Below the pieces are notes generated by a model, which saw nothing but the letters and a program-made list of their open reading frames with translations, was not told the DNA's origin and did not search any database. A stretch of 13,504 nt of DNA from Puniceicoccales bacterium (GTDB lineage: Bacteria; Verrucomicrobiota; Verrucomicrobiia; Opitutales; JAIRKQ01), in NCBI GenBank assembly GCA_031279395.1, contig JAITIO010000002.1:1-13504 (forward strand). The letters are read 5' to 3'. A program made the position numbers and the translations under genes. Positions 1-7,961 of the stretch are shown here, piece after piece (position 1 is the stretch's first letter; each line of letters starts with the position of its first letter).

Positions 1-855
1 AACCTAAAGGCCGCCGAGGAAACTCTTTGCCTGTCTAAAGATTTATCTCCAGAAAGTCTTTCCAAAGAACGAATTTTTTCGGAGTGGGAAAAATTGGTAT
101 TATATTCCGAAACACCATCCCTGGGCCTACGATTTCTCAGAGATGCTGGTTGGTTAAAGTTTTTCCCTCAAATTGAAGCTCTTAATAGATGCCCCCAGGA
201 TGCCGATCAACATGGAGAAGGGTCGGTATTCGAACATACGTGCATGGCCCTTGACGTGTTTGCTAAAAACAAAATCGGTGACCGGCGAGAAGATCTTATC
301 CTCGGGTTCGCTGCCCTATGCCATGATTTCGGAAAGCCCTACGTGGTGACACAGGATGCAAAAGGAACTCACCACTATGGACACGATGAAGTTGGCATAC
401 TGTATGCGGAAGAATTTTTAAAATCTATCAATGCTCCCAATTATTTGATCGAAGCGGTATTACCTCTGGTAAGGTGGCATATGGTCCCACGATTTTTATA
501 CAGGGACAATAGGACCGATTCCGCCATTTTACACTTGGCGAATGACATGGGACGCATGGACAGATTGGCAAGGTTATGTTACATCGATAACATGGGGCGG
601 ATAAGTAATGAAAAACACAACGGTGGGTTGATAGACTGGTTGGCAGGAACGGCCAAAAAATTTGGAGTATTTGCAAGCCAGCCTACGCCGATCATTCAAG
701 GTCGCGATTTGATCCGATGCGGATTGTCTCCATCGGACCAATTTTCTGAAATATTAGATCGATGTTTTGTTGCCCAGTTAAATTGCGAATTTTTTGACCA
801 CACTTCGGGGATTGTGTACCTACAGAAAATAATTCAAAATGGTAACACATTGTGA
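1..855 (+). CDS. cca: CCA-adding tRNA nucleotidyltransferase, C-terminal part (5' end outside window)
   Basis: The frame is open from base 1, so the gene begins upstream; the TTG at 94 is an internal codon and not a start. The visible 284 residues match the second half of bacterial CCA-adding enzymes or poly(A) polymerases of the nucleotidyltransferase superfamily. First comes the RNA-binding-domain stretch (KERIFSEWEKL, then PSLGLRFLRDAGWL), followed by an HD domain with an FEHT histidine (about residue 79) and an HDFGKP motif (about 108-113). The N-terminal catalytic domain (GxGxxR and DxD motifs) lies outside the window, so CCA addition cannot be confirmed here. The family adds or repairs the 3' CCA of tRNA in the cytoplasm, and the HD domain is associated with phosphohydrolase activity. 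The TGA stop overlaps the GTG of mreC by 4 nt, suggesting translational coupling. Confidence 0.8.
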   Translation, partial: NLKAAEETLCLSKDLSPESLSKERIFSEWEKLVLYSETPSLGLRFLRDAGWLKFFPQIEALNRCPQDADQHGEGSVFEHTCMALDVFAKNKIGDRREDLILGFAALCHDFGKPYVVTQDAKGTHHYGHDEVGILYAEEFLKSINAPNYLIEAVLPLVRWHMVPRFLYRDNRTDSAILHLANDMGRMDRLARLCYIDNMGRISNEKHNGGLIDWLAGTAKKFGVFASQPTPIIQGRDLIRCGLSPSDQFSEILDRCFVAQLNCEFFDHTSGIVYLQKIIQNGNTL

Positions 856-1712
856 AAGATTCGAAAAAGTTTTCAGAAAATTGTTTGACCGTTGCAGATA
901 AACGACGCAATATTCATAGCCATTACCTCCCCTTAGTTTTTATCATTGCGCTGGTATGGCTTATTCCTGCATCACTTCGAAATAACATCAAATTCGCTTT
1001 TGCCTATGTCCAAGTCCCGATCCATGCAGCGTCTGTTCAGTTGGAAAATTTGCGCAGTGCTTTTTTCAAAGGGACTCTTTCGAAAGGAGACCTGGTCACC
1101 TTTTGTGAAAACCTGATGCGGGAAAATATAGCTTTACAGTTAAAAGTCACCACATCGGCAGAGAACGTTCCCGATATTTCCAAATTCGAACGGGAGTACC
1201 GCATTGGAAATTTTATGGTGAAGCCAGCCAGAGTAATTCGTAGGGATATTGCTTCCTGGACCAACGAATTAATCGTCGATGTCGGAACAAATCATGGAGT
1301 TGCTGAAGGAATGGGCATAATTTCTCAAAATTACGTGGTAGGCCGCATAAAATCAGCATATGCCAAAACCTCCGTCGTTGAACTAATTTCATCTCCACAG
1401 TTCAGGATGGTAGTCCATGCAAGGGGAGATGCTACCAGATCCCCCATAGTATTTTCTGGAAATGGGCATAATTTTTTCAGTCAGGCTACCGGAGTAGCAA
1501 CAAATATTCCAAGGGAAATTATATCGGATGGAGAACCGATAAACCTCGTCACATCAGAGCTATCCGGGGTATTTCCAAAAAATATTTCGGTGGGGTTGAT
1601 AAAGTCCTCGAGAAAACATGAGGGCAGTTTCTTTTCCTCGAATGTTACCCTAAATAATGATCTACTGTCGAAATTGTACCAGGTTGCGATCCTGATAAAC
1701 CTAAGAGATTAA
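852..1712 (+). CDS. mreC: Rod shape-determining protein MreC
   Basis: This 286-residue protein has the MreC architecture. A short basic cytoplasmic N-terminus is followed by one membrane helix (about residues 26-44, LPLVFIIALVWLIPASL), a helical, likely coiled-coil stretch (about 60-110), and then the periplasmic beta-domain. The beta-domain shows the usual landmarks: ARVIRRD and W, ELIVDVGTNHGV, GMGIISQNYVVGRI, and KTSVVELISS. MreC links the MreB cytoskeleton and MreD to the peptidoglycan elongation enzymes. The length is typical of the family. The start is the GTG overlapping the cca stop; no strong Shine-Dalgarno is visible, which fits translational coupling. mreD follows after 1 nt, giving the usual mreC-mreD order. 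mreB is not in the window. Confidence 0.88.
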   Translation: MKDSKKFSENCLTVADKRRNIHSHYLPLVFIIALVWLIPASLRNNIKFAFAYVQVPIHAASVQLENLRSAFFKGTLSKGDLVTFCENLMRENIALQLKVTTSAENVPDISKFEREYRIGNFMVKPARVIRRDIASWTNELIVDVGTNHGVAEGMGIISQNYVVGRIKSAYAKTSVVELISSPQFRMVVHARGDATRSPIVFSGNGHNFFSQATGVATNIPREIISDGEPINLVTSELSGVFPKNISVGLIKSSRKHEGSFFSSNVTLNNDLLSKLYQVAILINLRD

Positions 1713-1713
1713 A

Positions 1714-2208
1714 ATGATATCTTTCCTGATTGCCATTGTCTACTACGGTGTACTATTTCTATGCCAACTTTTCAATGGTTTCATACTGTTTCCTGGAGTC
1801 CTAGTTATTCCTGTTGGGTTATTTATTCATGGTCCCTCCATATACCTAGATTCCATTCGGGCTACAATTTTATACTGCTTGATTGGTCCCATTCTTGATG
1901 TAATATTTCCCTTTTTGCCATTTGGATTTAGTACGGTCTTTTGTATATTTTTTTACTGCATGCAGAGAGCCATGTTTAGGTCGGGACATCCCCTGTTACC
2001 TCTCCATCGAATCGGTATTGAGCAAGTGGCTAACATTTCATATATCCTATCTTTATTTATTTTTCGACATACGTCATTCGGCATACTTCAATTTCTGTCA
2101 ACGGCGGGTGTTTCTCAAATTTGTACATTTTTGCTATCGGACAAAATGGCCCTTTGCCATAAAAAACTTATGTTTGTCTACGACAATTACATGAAATATC
2201 AACGATAG
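1714..2208 (+). CDS. mreD: Probable rod shape-determining protein MreD
   Basis: This 164-residue, very hydrophobic protein has about five predicted membrane segments, for example near residues 4-24, 27-40, 48-68, 70-85 and 105-130. MreD proteins are short, poorly conserved integral membrane proteins of about 160-170 residues encoded directly after MreC, and both size and position fit. It would act with MreC, MreB and the RodA/PBP2 synthase in lateral wall synthesis. The call rests mainly on context and hydropathy, since MreD has few diagnostic residues. The ATG lies 1 nt after the mreC stop, with a purine-rich AAGAGA just upstream inside mreC. An alternative reading frame at 1922-2194 is a shadow. 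Confidence 0.72.
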   Translation: MISFLIAIVYYGVLFLCQLFNGFILFPGVLVIPVGLFIHGPSIYLDSIRATILYCLIGPILDVIFPFLPFGFSTVFCIFFYCMQRAMFRSGHPLLPLHRIGIEQVANISYILSLFIFRHTSFGILQFLSTAGVSQICTFLLSDKMALCHKKLMFVYDNYMKYQR

Positions 2209-2211
2209 CAC

Positions 2212-3021
2212 CTATGGAAATGGTACCGAATTTGGGACAACTCTGGCAAAACTACTCCTCGCATAGGAAATCAAGAAATCCCTTGCTTTTGCCATATCTC
2301 TTGCTGCCAACGCATGTAATTTGATGGCATCGGTTTTACCCAAAGCCCTAAGCGTAACATCAAGGAATGACAAATTTCCCTTGGCGGTAACATTTTTGCC
2401 ATTTTTATCGTAGCATATCATATTCCCAAAATATATCATTCTTGTGTTCGGAGTTAGGAAAACTGTGTTCTCTCCGTGTGTGTTTATTGCCACACGAATT
2501 TTGAAGTCCGCCAATGGCATAGTGAACTTACGTGTAAGTTTACCCTCGGCATCCATATCTTCAAAGAATTTTTCCATGGAATAATCCTGTACTAGCAACT
2601 TTTGAAGGGATAGGGTGGCTGCATTATCCAGCATGGTGCGGGAAACTTCAAGTTTTCCAAATTCCAACTCCACAATATCATATTTTACCGCTGCGGTGAT
2701 ATGTTGTTCGTTATTCGTGGTGAAAAAAAATAGTTTAAATCCATTTTCATCTTCATGTTTACAAATTTCAAAGATAGGCTGTCTTTTATCAAGAAGCACC
2801 ATCGATTCCAAATCATCACTGATACACATTAATATGTCATTTAGTTCTTTACAAATAATTCTTGTCTCTTCGGTGGATCGATTACTATCCTCCGCCAGGG
2901 ATATTAATTTTTTCCCGAGAAAAATCATGATGGTAACTATAAAAAGTGACAACATTAGTTCCAGTAAAGTAAATGCCCTACTGGTGATATGACATTTAAT
3001 CCGACTTGATGTAAGTCCCAT
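2212..3021 (-). CDS. Prepilin-type N-terminal methylation protein, GspJ-like pseudopilin
   Basis: With the chosen ATG at 3021 this is a 269-residue protein. It has a short basic leader (M-G-L-T-S-S-R, ending in S-R-A) followed by the class III/prepilin motif FTLLELMLSLFIV and a hydrophobic helix ending at LGKKL. The conserved Glu at position +5 (TLLE) is present; the residue before the cleavage site is Ala rather than the usual Gly, which prepilin peptidases tolerate. The rest is a soluble domain with a pattern like minor pseudopilins of GspJ type (FKLFFFTTNN, then VKYDIVELEFGKLEVSRT). Such proteins are processed by GspO/PilD and assembled at the tip of type II secretion or type IV pilus-like fibres. 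An upstream ATG at 3141 would add 40 residues with no leader-like character and would overlap the abcF start, so 3021 is preferred. No other T2SS gene is nearby. Confidence 0.7.
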   Translation of the reverse strand: MGLTSSRIKCHITSRAFTLLELMLSLFIVTIMIFLGKKLISLAEDSNRSTEETRIICKELNDILMCISDDLESMVLLDKRQPIFEICKHEDENGFKLFFFTTNNEQHITAAVKYDIVELEFGKLEVSRTMLDNAATLSLQKLLVQDYSMEKFFEDMDAEGKLTRKFTMPLADFKIRVAINTHGENTVFLTPNTRMIYFGNMICYDKNGKNVTAKGNLSFLDVTLRALGKTDAIKLHALAARDMAKARDFLISYARSSFARVVPNSVPFP

Positions 3022-3046
3022 AGGTCTTTTACGCTTTTCAAAAAAG

Positions 3047-3074
3047 AACGTAGGACGGCAAACAAAATAGTCAA
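3047..3074 (-). promoter_or_regulatory. Candidate sigma70 promoter for the pseudopilin gene
   Basis: Read on the minus strand, TTGACT (3069-3074) and TACGTT (3047-3052) are separated by 16 bp. The -35 matches consensus at 5 of 6 positions, the -10 only at 3 of 6. Transcription would begin near 3040, between the two possible starts, and so supports the ATG at 3021. Prediction only. Confidence 0.3.
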
Positions 3075-3130
3075 TATGATATTTGGATTGTAATGTAGTC
3101 GAACTTTTGTTGTTTTTTGGGAAAAAGGAG

Positions 3131-4942
3131 ATGATAGACATTGAAAATTTAACCTATCGAATTGGTAGTCGAATATTATTTGAAGATGCAACGTTACACT
3201 TACCTTCGGATGGAAAAATCGGAGTAGTTGGACCAAATGGATGTGGAAAAACGACGCTATTTAGGATAATCCTTGGTCAAGAAAACATTGATGGTGGAGA
3301 AATTTTCATAAAGAGTAAAGCAAGGCTCGTCTGTGTAAAACAAGAAATTGAAAATGATGAAATTCCTCTGCTGAATTTTATCATCGGTGCTGATAAAGAA
3401 TTGATACGGCTGCGAACAATTTTGGAAGACAAGCAAATATCCGATGAGAACCTTGCCAATGCCTATGATGCCTATGCCGCAATCGATGGCTACTCGGCGG
3501 AAGCACGGGCATCTAGCATATTGGACGGTCTTGGGTTCAAACAGGATGATCTCAGTAAAAAACTGAAAGAGTTTTCGGGAGGATGGCAGGTAAGAGCATC
3601 CCTCGCTGCGGCGCTATTTGCTCCATCCGACTGCCTGTTGCTGGATGAACCTTCCAATCATTTGGATTTGGAAACGGCCATGTGGTTGGAAAATTTTTTG
3701 GAAAAAACCAACAAAATGATAATCATGGTTTCCCACGAAAGACAGTTTTTGAATTCCATTTGCAATTATATCGTTGGCATTTTCGACAGAGAACTACATC
3801 TCTTTAGGGGAAATTACGATACCTACATGGATACGCGCAGGAAACAAAATGTAGCATTGGTAAGAAACATCGAGGCACAGCAAAAAAAGCGAGAACACAT
3901 ACAGAGCTTTATCGACAGGTTTGGGGCAAAAGCCACAAAGGCTAAGCAGGCACAGAGCAGAATTAAAATGTTGGAAAAAATGGAAGTTCCAGAAATGCCC
4001 AACGAAGAATACAAAGTGACCCTATCATTTCCTAAACCGCACCCTCAAGTTGACCGTAAGTTGATAGTTTTGGAAAATGTCGCTGTAGGATATGGAGATA
4101 AGACGGTGCTAGGGGACGTGGAATTTTGTGTAAATGTAAGTGATAGGATCGCCCTACTGGGGGCAAATGGCAATGGAAAATCTACGCTTGCTAAATTGTT
4201 GGCCAACCGATTGGCCCCCCTTTCAGGTAATATCTCCTACGCAAGAAATTTGAAGGTATCGTATTTTTCCCAGCAGCAAGCCGACGAACTAAATGTGGAA
4301 TCCTTGCCCGTCGAAACCCTACGCAGGCTCGCCCGTAGTTTTTCAGAAACACAGGCCCGTTCTCATCTGGCGAGGTTCGGAATAACACAATCCCGCAGCG
4401 AGACGCTGATAAAAAATCTGTCCGGCGGTGAAAAATCCCGTGTTTTACTTGCGATAAATTCACTCTTCAATCCCCATGCCATGATTTTGGACGAGCCAAC
4501 AAACCATTTGGATATCGAAACCCGGGAAGCACTGATCGACGCAATAAATAAATACCAAGGGGCGGTGATTTTGATTACCCATGATTTTTTTACATTGACC
4601 AAAACATGTGATAAACTTTTTATCATCGATGGAGGGAAGTGTATCCCCTTCAATGGATCTCTAGATTTCTATCGAGAAATGTTACTTTCCAAAAGGAGCA
4701 ATCAAAATCCTTCCGTCGATAATTCGAGCAAAAATGAAGCCCCAAAGAGACCTGATAGCGATTCAAAGCCAAAGAAAAGGTTGTCACTTTTGGAAAAAGA
4801 TATCAATATTCTAGAAACTGAAAAAAAGGCTCTCGAAGAAAAATTGTCAAATTTTCAAGACGTGGAGGTCTATAAACTATACACAAAATGCTGTGATGAG
4901 CTGGTAAAACTGGAAAATCAATGGTTGGAATTGAGTTCTTAA
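3131..4942 (+). CDS. ABC-F family ATPase, YheS-like
   Basis: This 603-residue soluble protein has two ABC ATPase domains and no membrane segments. Domain 1 has Walker A GPNGCGKTT (34-42), signature FSGGW (148-152) and Walker B LLLDEPSNHLD (D172-E173). Domain 2 has Walker A GANGNGKST (344-352), signature LSGGE (430-434) and Walker B DEPTNHLD (D454-E455). The linker between them (about 225-305) contains FIDRFGAKATKAKQAQSR, the interdomain region characteristic of ABC-F translation factors and resembling E. coli YheS. A lysine/glutamate-rich C-terminus (about 555-603) is probably a coiled coil. ABC-F proteins bind the ribosomal E site and relieve stalling or antibiotic inhibition; the exact role of this member is unknown. 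The start is chosen by family alignment (MIDIENLTYRIG). The frame extends upstream to a TTG at 3083 with no family support. The only AGGAG (3126-3130) abuts the ATG with no spacer. Confidence 0.88.
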   Translation: MIDIENLTYRIGSRILFEDATLHLPSDGKIGVVGPNGCGKTTLFRIILGQENIDGGEIFIKSKARLVCVKQEIENDEIPLLNFIIGADKELIRLRTILEDKQISDENLANAYDAYAAIDGYSAEARASSILDGLGFKQDDLSKKLKEFSGGWQVRASLAAALFAPSDCLLLDEPSNHLDLETAMWLENFLEKTNKMIIMVSHERQFLNSICNYIVGIFDRELHLFRGNYDTYMDTRRKQNVALVRNIEAQQKKREHIQSFIDRFGAKATKAKQAQSRIKMLEKMEVPEMPNEEYKVTLSFPKPHPQVDRKLIVLENVAVGYGDKTVLGDVEFCVNVSDRIALLGANGNGKSTLAKLLANRLAPLSGNISYARNLKVSYFSQQQADELNVESLPVETLRRLARSFSETQARSHLARFGITQSRSETLIKNLSGGEKSRVLLAINSLFNPHAMILDEPTNHLDIETREALIDAINKYQGAVILITHDFFTLTKTCDKLFIIDGGKCIPFNGSLDFYREMLLSKRSNQNPSVDNSSKNEAPKRPDSDSKPKKRLSLLEKDINILETEKKALEEKLSNFQDVEVYKLYTKCCDELVKLENQWLELSS

Positions 4943-4958
4943 ATTGAAAGCCCTTTCC

Positions 4959-4971
4959 CATACTTAGTATG
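4959..4971 (+). terminator. Weak hairpin after the ABC-F gene
   Basis: CATAC (4959-4963) pairs with GTATG (4967-4971) around a 3-nt loop. TTTC upstream and GAAA downstream could extend the stem across a small internal loop. There is no proper U-tract, so this is at best a weak terminator. The rest of 4943-5218, between the convergent genes, shows no ORF with coding character, tRNA or repeat. Confidence 0.2.
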
Positions 4972-5218
4972 CTGAAAATTTAATAGGTACAAATTTTTTG
5001 GATGATTGTCTACACATGTACTAGTAAAATGACGCCTGTGTAAGGCTATGCTTTCTTCATAACGTTTTCTATATCACACCGCAATCGTTTAAATCTAGGA
5101 AGGCCGAGAAAACCTTTTCCACTCACTGTTTTCATGCCGTTTCCTATGCTATACCCCCATTGATTTTAAAAGACTGTAAATCTCCGGTAAGTGTTAAAAA
5201 GTGGCTGCCCTTCTTGCC

Positions 5219-5995
5219 CTAAAATAAACACTCGACGGATGCACTCATCCAAATGAAATTTTTGTGAGCATCATTCACCCAGGTGTGTGTCTTCGCCGAA
5301 TTTCCTTCCCAGGCTACGCCGATCCTTGCCTTTGCCTTTTCGTTAATGGTGTACGTTAAATCTACTCCTGCACCATAGAAGAAGAAGTTTCGCTTCTCGC
5401 CTTCGATGCATTGACCGTTGTACTTTTTCGCTGTCTCATAGCCAATTTCACCGCTAACTTCTACGCCCAGTCCTTGCATGAGGCGCTCTTTAAGGTCAAT
5501 TTCATACACAACCTTGGCTTTTAGGGAAAAGTCTTCATTGTTGAAATCATAGAATGCGTAGAGAGATGGGGATAGGAAAATATTCACACCAATGCCGCCA
5601 TAGATTTCATTGGAATGTTTCTGCCCATCGCCGGAGGCAGATGAGTAGAAGTAGTGGGTGTAGCCAGTGTCAATGGTGAACACATCCATCATGGTGTATA
5701 GAATTCCCACGCACGGTGCTACCCTACCATATTTTTCCTTCAGTGCGGCAATGGTATCCACGGCCACAGAAAGCTTCACATCTTCTAAAATTTTGTAACC
5801 CAGCCCTAGGTGCGGGAAAACAGCCTTGCCGCAGGATTTGCAGCCGTTAGAAATACGTTCCGTTGCGAATTTGACGCCCATTTCCCATTCCAGATTTTCA
5901 TTACACCAATTTACCGGTTCTTTCGGCTCATGGGCTTCCACACCTGAAATAGAAACTAATACCAACAAAATTACGGTCGCTAACAATCTCGTCAT
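5219..5995 (-). CDS. Secreted outer-membrane beta-barrel protein, cysteine-containing
   Basis: From the ATG at 5995 this is a 258-residue precursor. It has a signal peptide (MTR, a hydrophobic core LLATVILLVLVSI, and a probable cleavage after VEA). The mature part has alternating hydrophobic/polar strands rich in aromatic and Gly residues (GVKFATE, LGLGYKI, YTHYFYSS, IYGGIGVNIF, LYAFYDF, YGAGVDLTYTI, ARIGVAWEG) and ends in Phe (VECLF), the C-terminal signature recognised by the Bam machinery. Six cysteines are present in the mature part, including a CKSC pair, which is unusual for a barrel protein. The family is not recognised; a porin-like or MOMP-like role is possible but unproven. An in-frame ATG at 6025 would add MPFLVGKDEF before the signal peptide and is less likely. 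The gene is downstream of and co-oriented with fbaB, after an 86-nt gap. Confidence 0.65.
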   Translation of the reverse strand: MTRLLATVILLVLVSISGVEAHEPKEPVNWCNENLEWEMGVKFATERISNGCKSCGKAVFPHLGLGYKILEDVKLSVAVDTIAALKEKYGRVAPCVGILYTMMDVFTIDTGYTHYFYSSASGDGQKHSNEIYGGIGVNIFLSPSLYAFYDFNNEDFSLKAKVVYEIDLKERLMQGLGVEVSGEIGYETAKKYNGQCIEGEKRNFFFYGAGVDLTYTINEKAKARIGVAWEGNSAKTHTWVNDAHKNFIWMSASVECLF

Positions 5996-6037
5996 AAACT
6001 CATCTTTTCCCACTAGAAAAGGCATAAGTCATAGGAA

Positions 6038-6043
6038 TGTCAA
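6038..6043 (-). promoter_or_regulatory. Possible -35 element upstream of the outer-membrane protein gene
   Basis: A perfect TTGACA on the minus strand lies 43 nt upstream of the chosen ATG at 5995. No convincing -10 follows at 16-18 bp (the best is TTTTCT or TTTCTA), so this is only suggestive. If used, the transcript would start at or inside the longer alternative start, again favouring 5995. Confidence 0.2.
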
Positions 6044-6081
6044 GAATTTTTTTAGGATCCCAACAAAATTAATCTTCCCCA

Positions 6082-7131
6082 TCATGCGATGGTTATGGAC
6101 TTGTCCAAGTAAACATCTTGAATAGCATTTAATAGGGTCACCCCATCCTTCATGGAACGTTGAAAAGCTTTTCGTCCACAGATCAATCCAGATCCTCCAG
6201 CCCGCTTATTGATAACAGCCGTTTCGACCGCCTCATGGAAGTCATTGGCCCCCGACGCTCCTCCTGAATTTATTAGCCCGGCCCGGCCCATATAGCAATT
6301 TGCTAGTTGATAGCGGGCCAAATCTATTAGATTATCGCTTGTCAATTCCGAGTAGACCTTGTCGTGGGTTTTCCCAAATTTCAATGTTTTGAAACCACCA
6401 TTGTTTGTCGGCAATTTTTGTTTGATTATATCAGCTTCAATGGTTACACCCAGGTGATTTGCTTGACCTGTCAGATCGGCGCTTGTGTGGTAGTCCTTAT
6501 CAGCATTGAACGCATTGTTTCTCAGGTAACACCAAAGAATTGTTGCTATACCAAGCTCGTGGGCTAGCTGAAATGCCTCCGTTGTCTCTTGTATCTGGCG
6601 TGTAGATTCTCCGGACCCAAAATAAATCGTAGCTCCAATGGCCGCAGCTCCCATATCATATGCCTGTTGAACGTGGCCGAAATAAATTTGGTCAAATTTA
6701 TTGGGATATGTCAGCAATTCGTTGTGGTTTAGTTTTACAACAAAAGGTATCCTGTGGGCATATTTTCTAGAAACAATCCCGAGTACTCCCAATGTGGATG
6801 CTACGGCACTGCAACCGCCCTCGATGGCTAATTTTACAATATTTTCAGGATCAAAATATTCCGGGTTTGGGGCAAAGCTGGCAGCTGCCGAATGTTCGAT
6901 ACCTTGGTCTACGGGAAGGATCGAAATATAGCCTGTTCCTCCAAGACGTCCCGTGTTACGAATCCGCGATAGGTTATTGAGAACGGCAATCGACCTATCT
7001 GACTGTAAAAACACTTCATTGATAAAATCTGGCCCCGGTAAGTGCAGTTTAGACTTATCTATTGTTTTACATTTGTGTTGAAGCAACCCTAATCTATCAT
7101 TTTTTTTAAATTCTTCGACATATTTATTCAT
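6082..7131 (-). CDS. fbaB: Class I fructose-bisphosphate aldolase, DhnA/FbaB type
   Basis: This 349-residue protein matches E. coli FbaB (350 residues) along its whole length. Shared blocks include LPVDQGIEHSA, NPEYFDP, ASTLGVLG, YAHRIPFVVKLNHNE, GATIYFGSGES, ADLTGQANHLG, ADIIKQK, YQLANCYMGRAGLINSGG, AVINKRAGG and IQDVYLD. The ADIIKQK segment holds the expected Schiff-base lysine region of this archaeal-type class I aldolase, which needs no metal. It cleaves fructose 1,6-bisphosphate to DHAP and glyceraldehyde 3-phosphate in glycolysis, or runs in reverse in gluconeogenesis. AAGGA at 7138-7142 is directly adjacent to an ATG at 7137 but 6 nt before the ATG at 7131, so 7131 is the better start. 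The gene is transcribed away from the orphan gene at 7334. Confidence 0.95.
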   Translation of the reverse strand: MNKYVEEFKKNDRLGLLQHKCKTIDKSKLHLPGPDFINEVFLQSDRSIAVLNNLSRIRNTGRLGGTGYISILPVDQGIEHSAAASFAPNPEYFDPENIVKLAIEGGCSAVASTLGVLGIVSRKYAHRIPFVVKLNHNELLTYPNKFDQIYFGHVQQAYDMGAAAIGATIYFGSGESTRQIQETTEAFQLAHELGIATILWCYLRNNAFNADKDYHTSADLTGQANHLGVTIEADIIKQKLPTNNGGFKTLKFGKTHDKVYSELTSDNLIDLARYQLANCYMGRAGLINSGGASGANDFHEAVETAVINKRAGGSGLICGRKAFQRSMKDGVTLLNAIQDVYLDKSITIA

Positions 7132-7137
7132 AAACAT

Positions 7138-7142
7138 TCCTT
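7138..7142 (-). promoter_or_regulatory. Ribosome binding site of fbaB that decides its start
   Basis: AAGGA on the minus strand lies 0 nt from the ATG at 7137 but 6 nt from the in-frame ATG at 7131. The spacing selects the second methionine (MNKYVEEF). Confidence 0.6.
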
Positions 7143-7273
7143 ATGTTATTACTATTTTTAGAATTTTTGTAAAAAACGCAATGGTTTTATTATGATTTAA
7201 TGGAAAATCTGAAACATTGGGAGCAAATCCATCGCCTTATTTATCTCTCAAATTAATTTTTTTGTTAAAAAAT

Positions 7274-7301
7274 TTGACATTATAAATAACACGGATACTA
7301 T
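7274..7301 (+). promoter_or_regulatory. Sigma70-type promoter for the small membrane protein gene
   Basis: A perfect TTGACA (7274-7279) and TACTAT (7296-7301) are 16 bp apart in the 202-bp region between the divergent fbaB and the gene at 7334. Transcription would start near 7308, giving a leader of about 26 nt. An AT palindrome, AAATTAATTT (7250-7259), lies just upstream and could be an UP element or operator. Confidence 0.55.
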
Positions 7302-7333
7302 CGGTAAAATTTTTTTAAAAAAAGGAGAGATAA

Positions 7334-7801
7334 ATGGATGTTTACATTGATGCTACTCAGCCCCCAGGGGGGTTCTATGGAGAACCGGCAATGGTGAATT
7401 CAAAAGTGGAAGGAGTAGTTTGGGAATCGAGAGCTGTAAGACAAATACAGGAACTACGAGAAATGGCCAGTGAATATGAAGCTTCAGTGGCCGGAAGACC
7501 ATTGGAAGAAAGAGAAGTCACCCTTCTTGTTAGGGGTCAAGTGATAAGAGGCCAACTCGTTGTTGATGAAGTAGAAGCACAAAACCACTTAAATCCTCTA
7601 CCAGCAGCGGCCGTGCGTGGATCCAAGTGGGGGAAAATGGTCATTGGTGCTGCTGGAATAATACTAGGAGTAGTATTGCAGTTAAACGGTAATGACTATG
7701 ACGCAACCGCCTATGGGATTGCACTTGCCTTAATTTTGTCGGCTATGGAAAACATTTTTATAGACAAGATCAAAAGGCCTGACCCTGCCTTAAGAGGATA
7801 A
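7334..7801 (+). CDS. Small membrane protein of unknown function with a C-terminal hydrophobic hairpin
   Basis: This 155-residue protein is not recognised. Residues 1-95 are hydrophilic: a Pro/Gly-rich start (QPPGGFYGEP), a probable helix about 33-52 (RAVRQIQELREMASEYEAS), then EREVTLLVRGQVIRGQLVVDEVEAQ, which looks like beta strands. Two hydrophobic segments follow, about 99-117 (GKMVIGAAGIILGVVLQL) and 125-142 (AYGIALALILSAMENIFI), separated by a short polar NGNDYDAT, and then a basic tail IDKIKRP. That bilobed pattern recalls chlamydial Inc proteins, which are T3SS substrates inserted in the vacuole membrane; the resemblance is topological only. The start is firm: AGGAG at 7323-7327, 6 nt before the ATG, behind a good promoter. 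The gene stands alone; neighbours are on the other strand. Confidence 0.72.
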   Translation: MDVYIDATQPPGGFYGEPAMVNSKVEGVVWESRAVRQIQELREMASEYEASVAGRPLEEREVTLLVRGQVIRGQLVVDEVEAQNHLNPLPAAAVRGSKWGKMVIGAAGIILGVVLQLNGNDYDATAYGIALALILSAMENIFIDKIKRPDPALRG

Positions 7802-7961
7802 TTTCGGACATGATCCTCAGAGGTGTACGCGGAAAGTTTATCGGTAGCAGTTTCTAATTATGCCAGGTGGGATGATAGTATCTGTAATAAGGCATAAACT
7901 GACGTAAAAATGTACCTATAGAAATGTGGTATCCTCCCTAACTTTATTGGTCTGGAAGCCT

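Noticed and set aside
7794..7818. Hairpin GAGGAT/ATCCTC at the end of the orphan membrane protein gene as a terminator
   Set aside because: The stem has only 6 bp with a 13-nt loop and no following T-tract.
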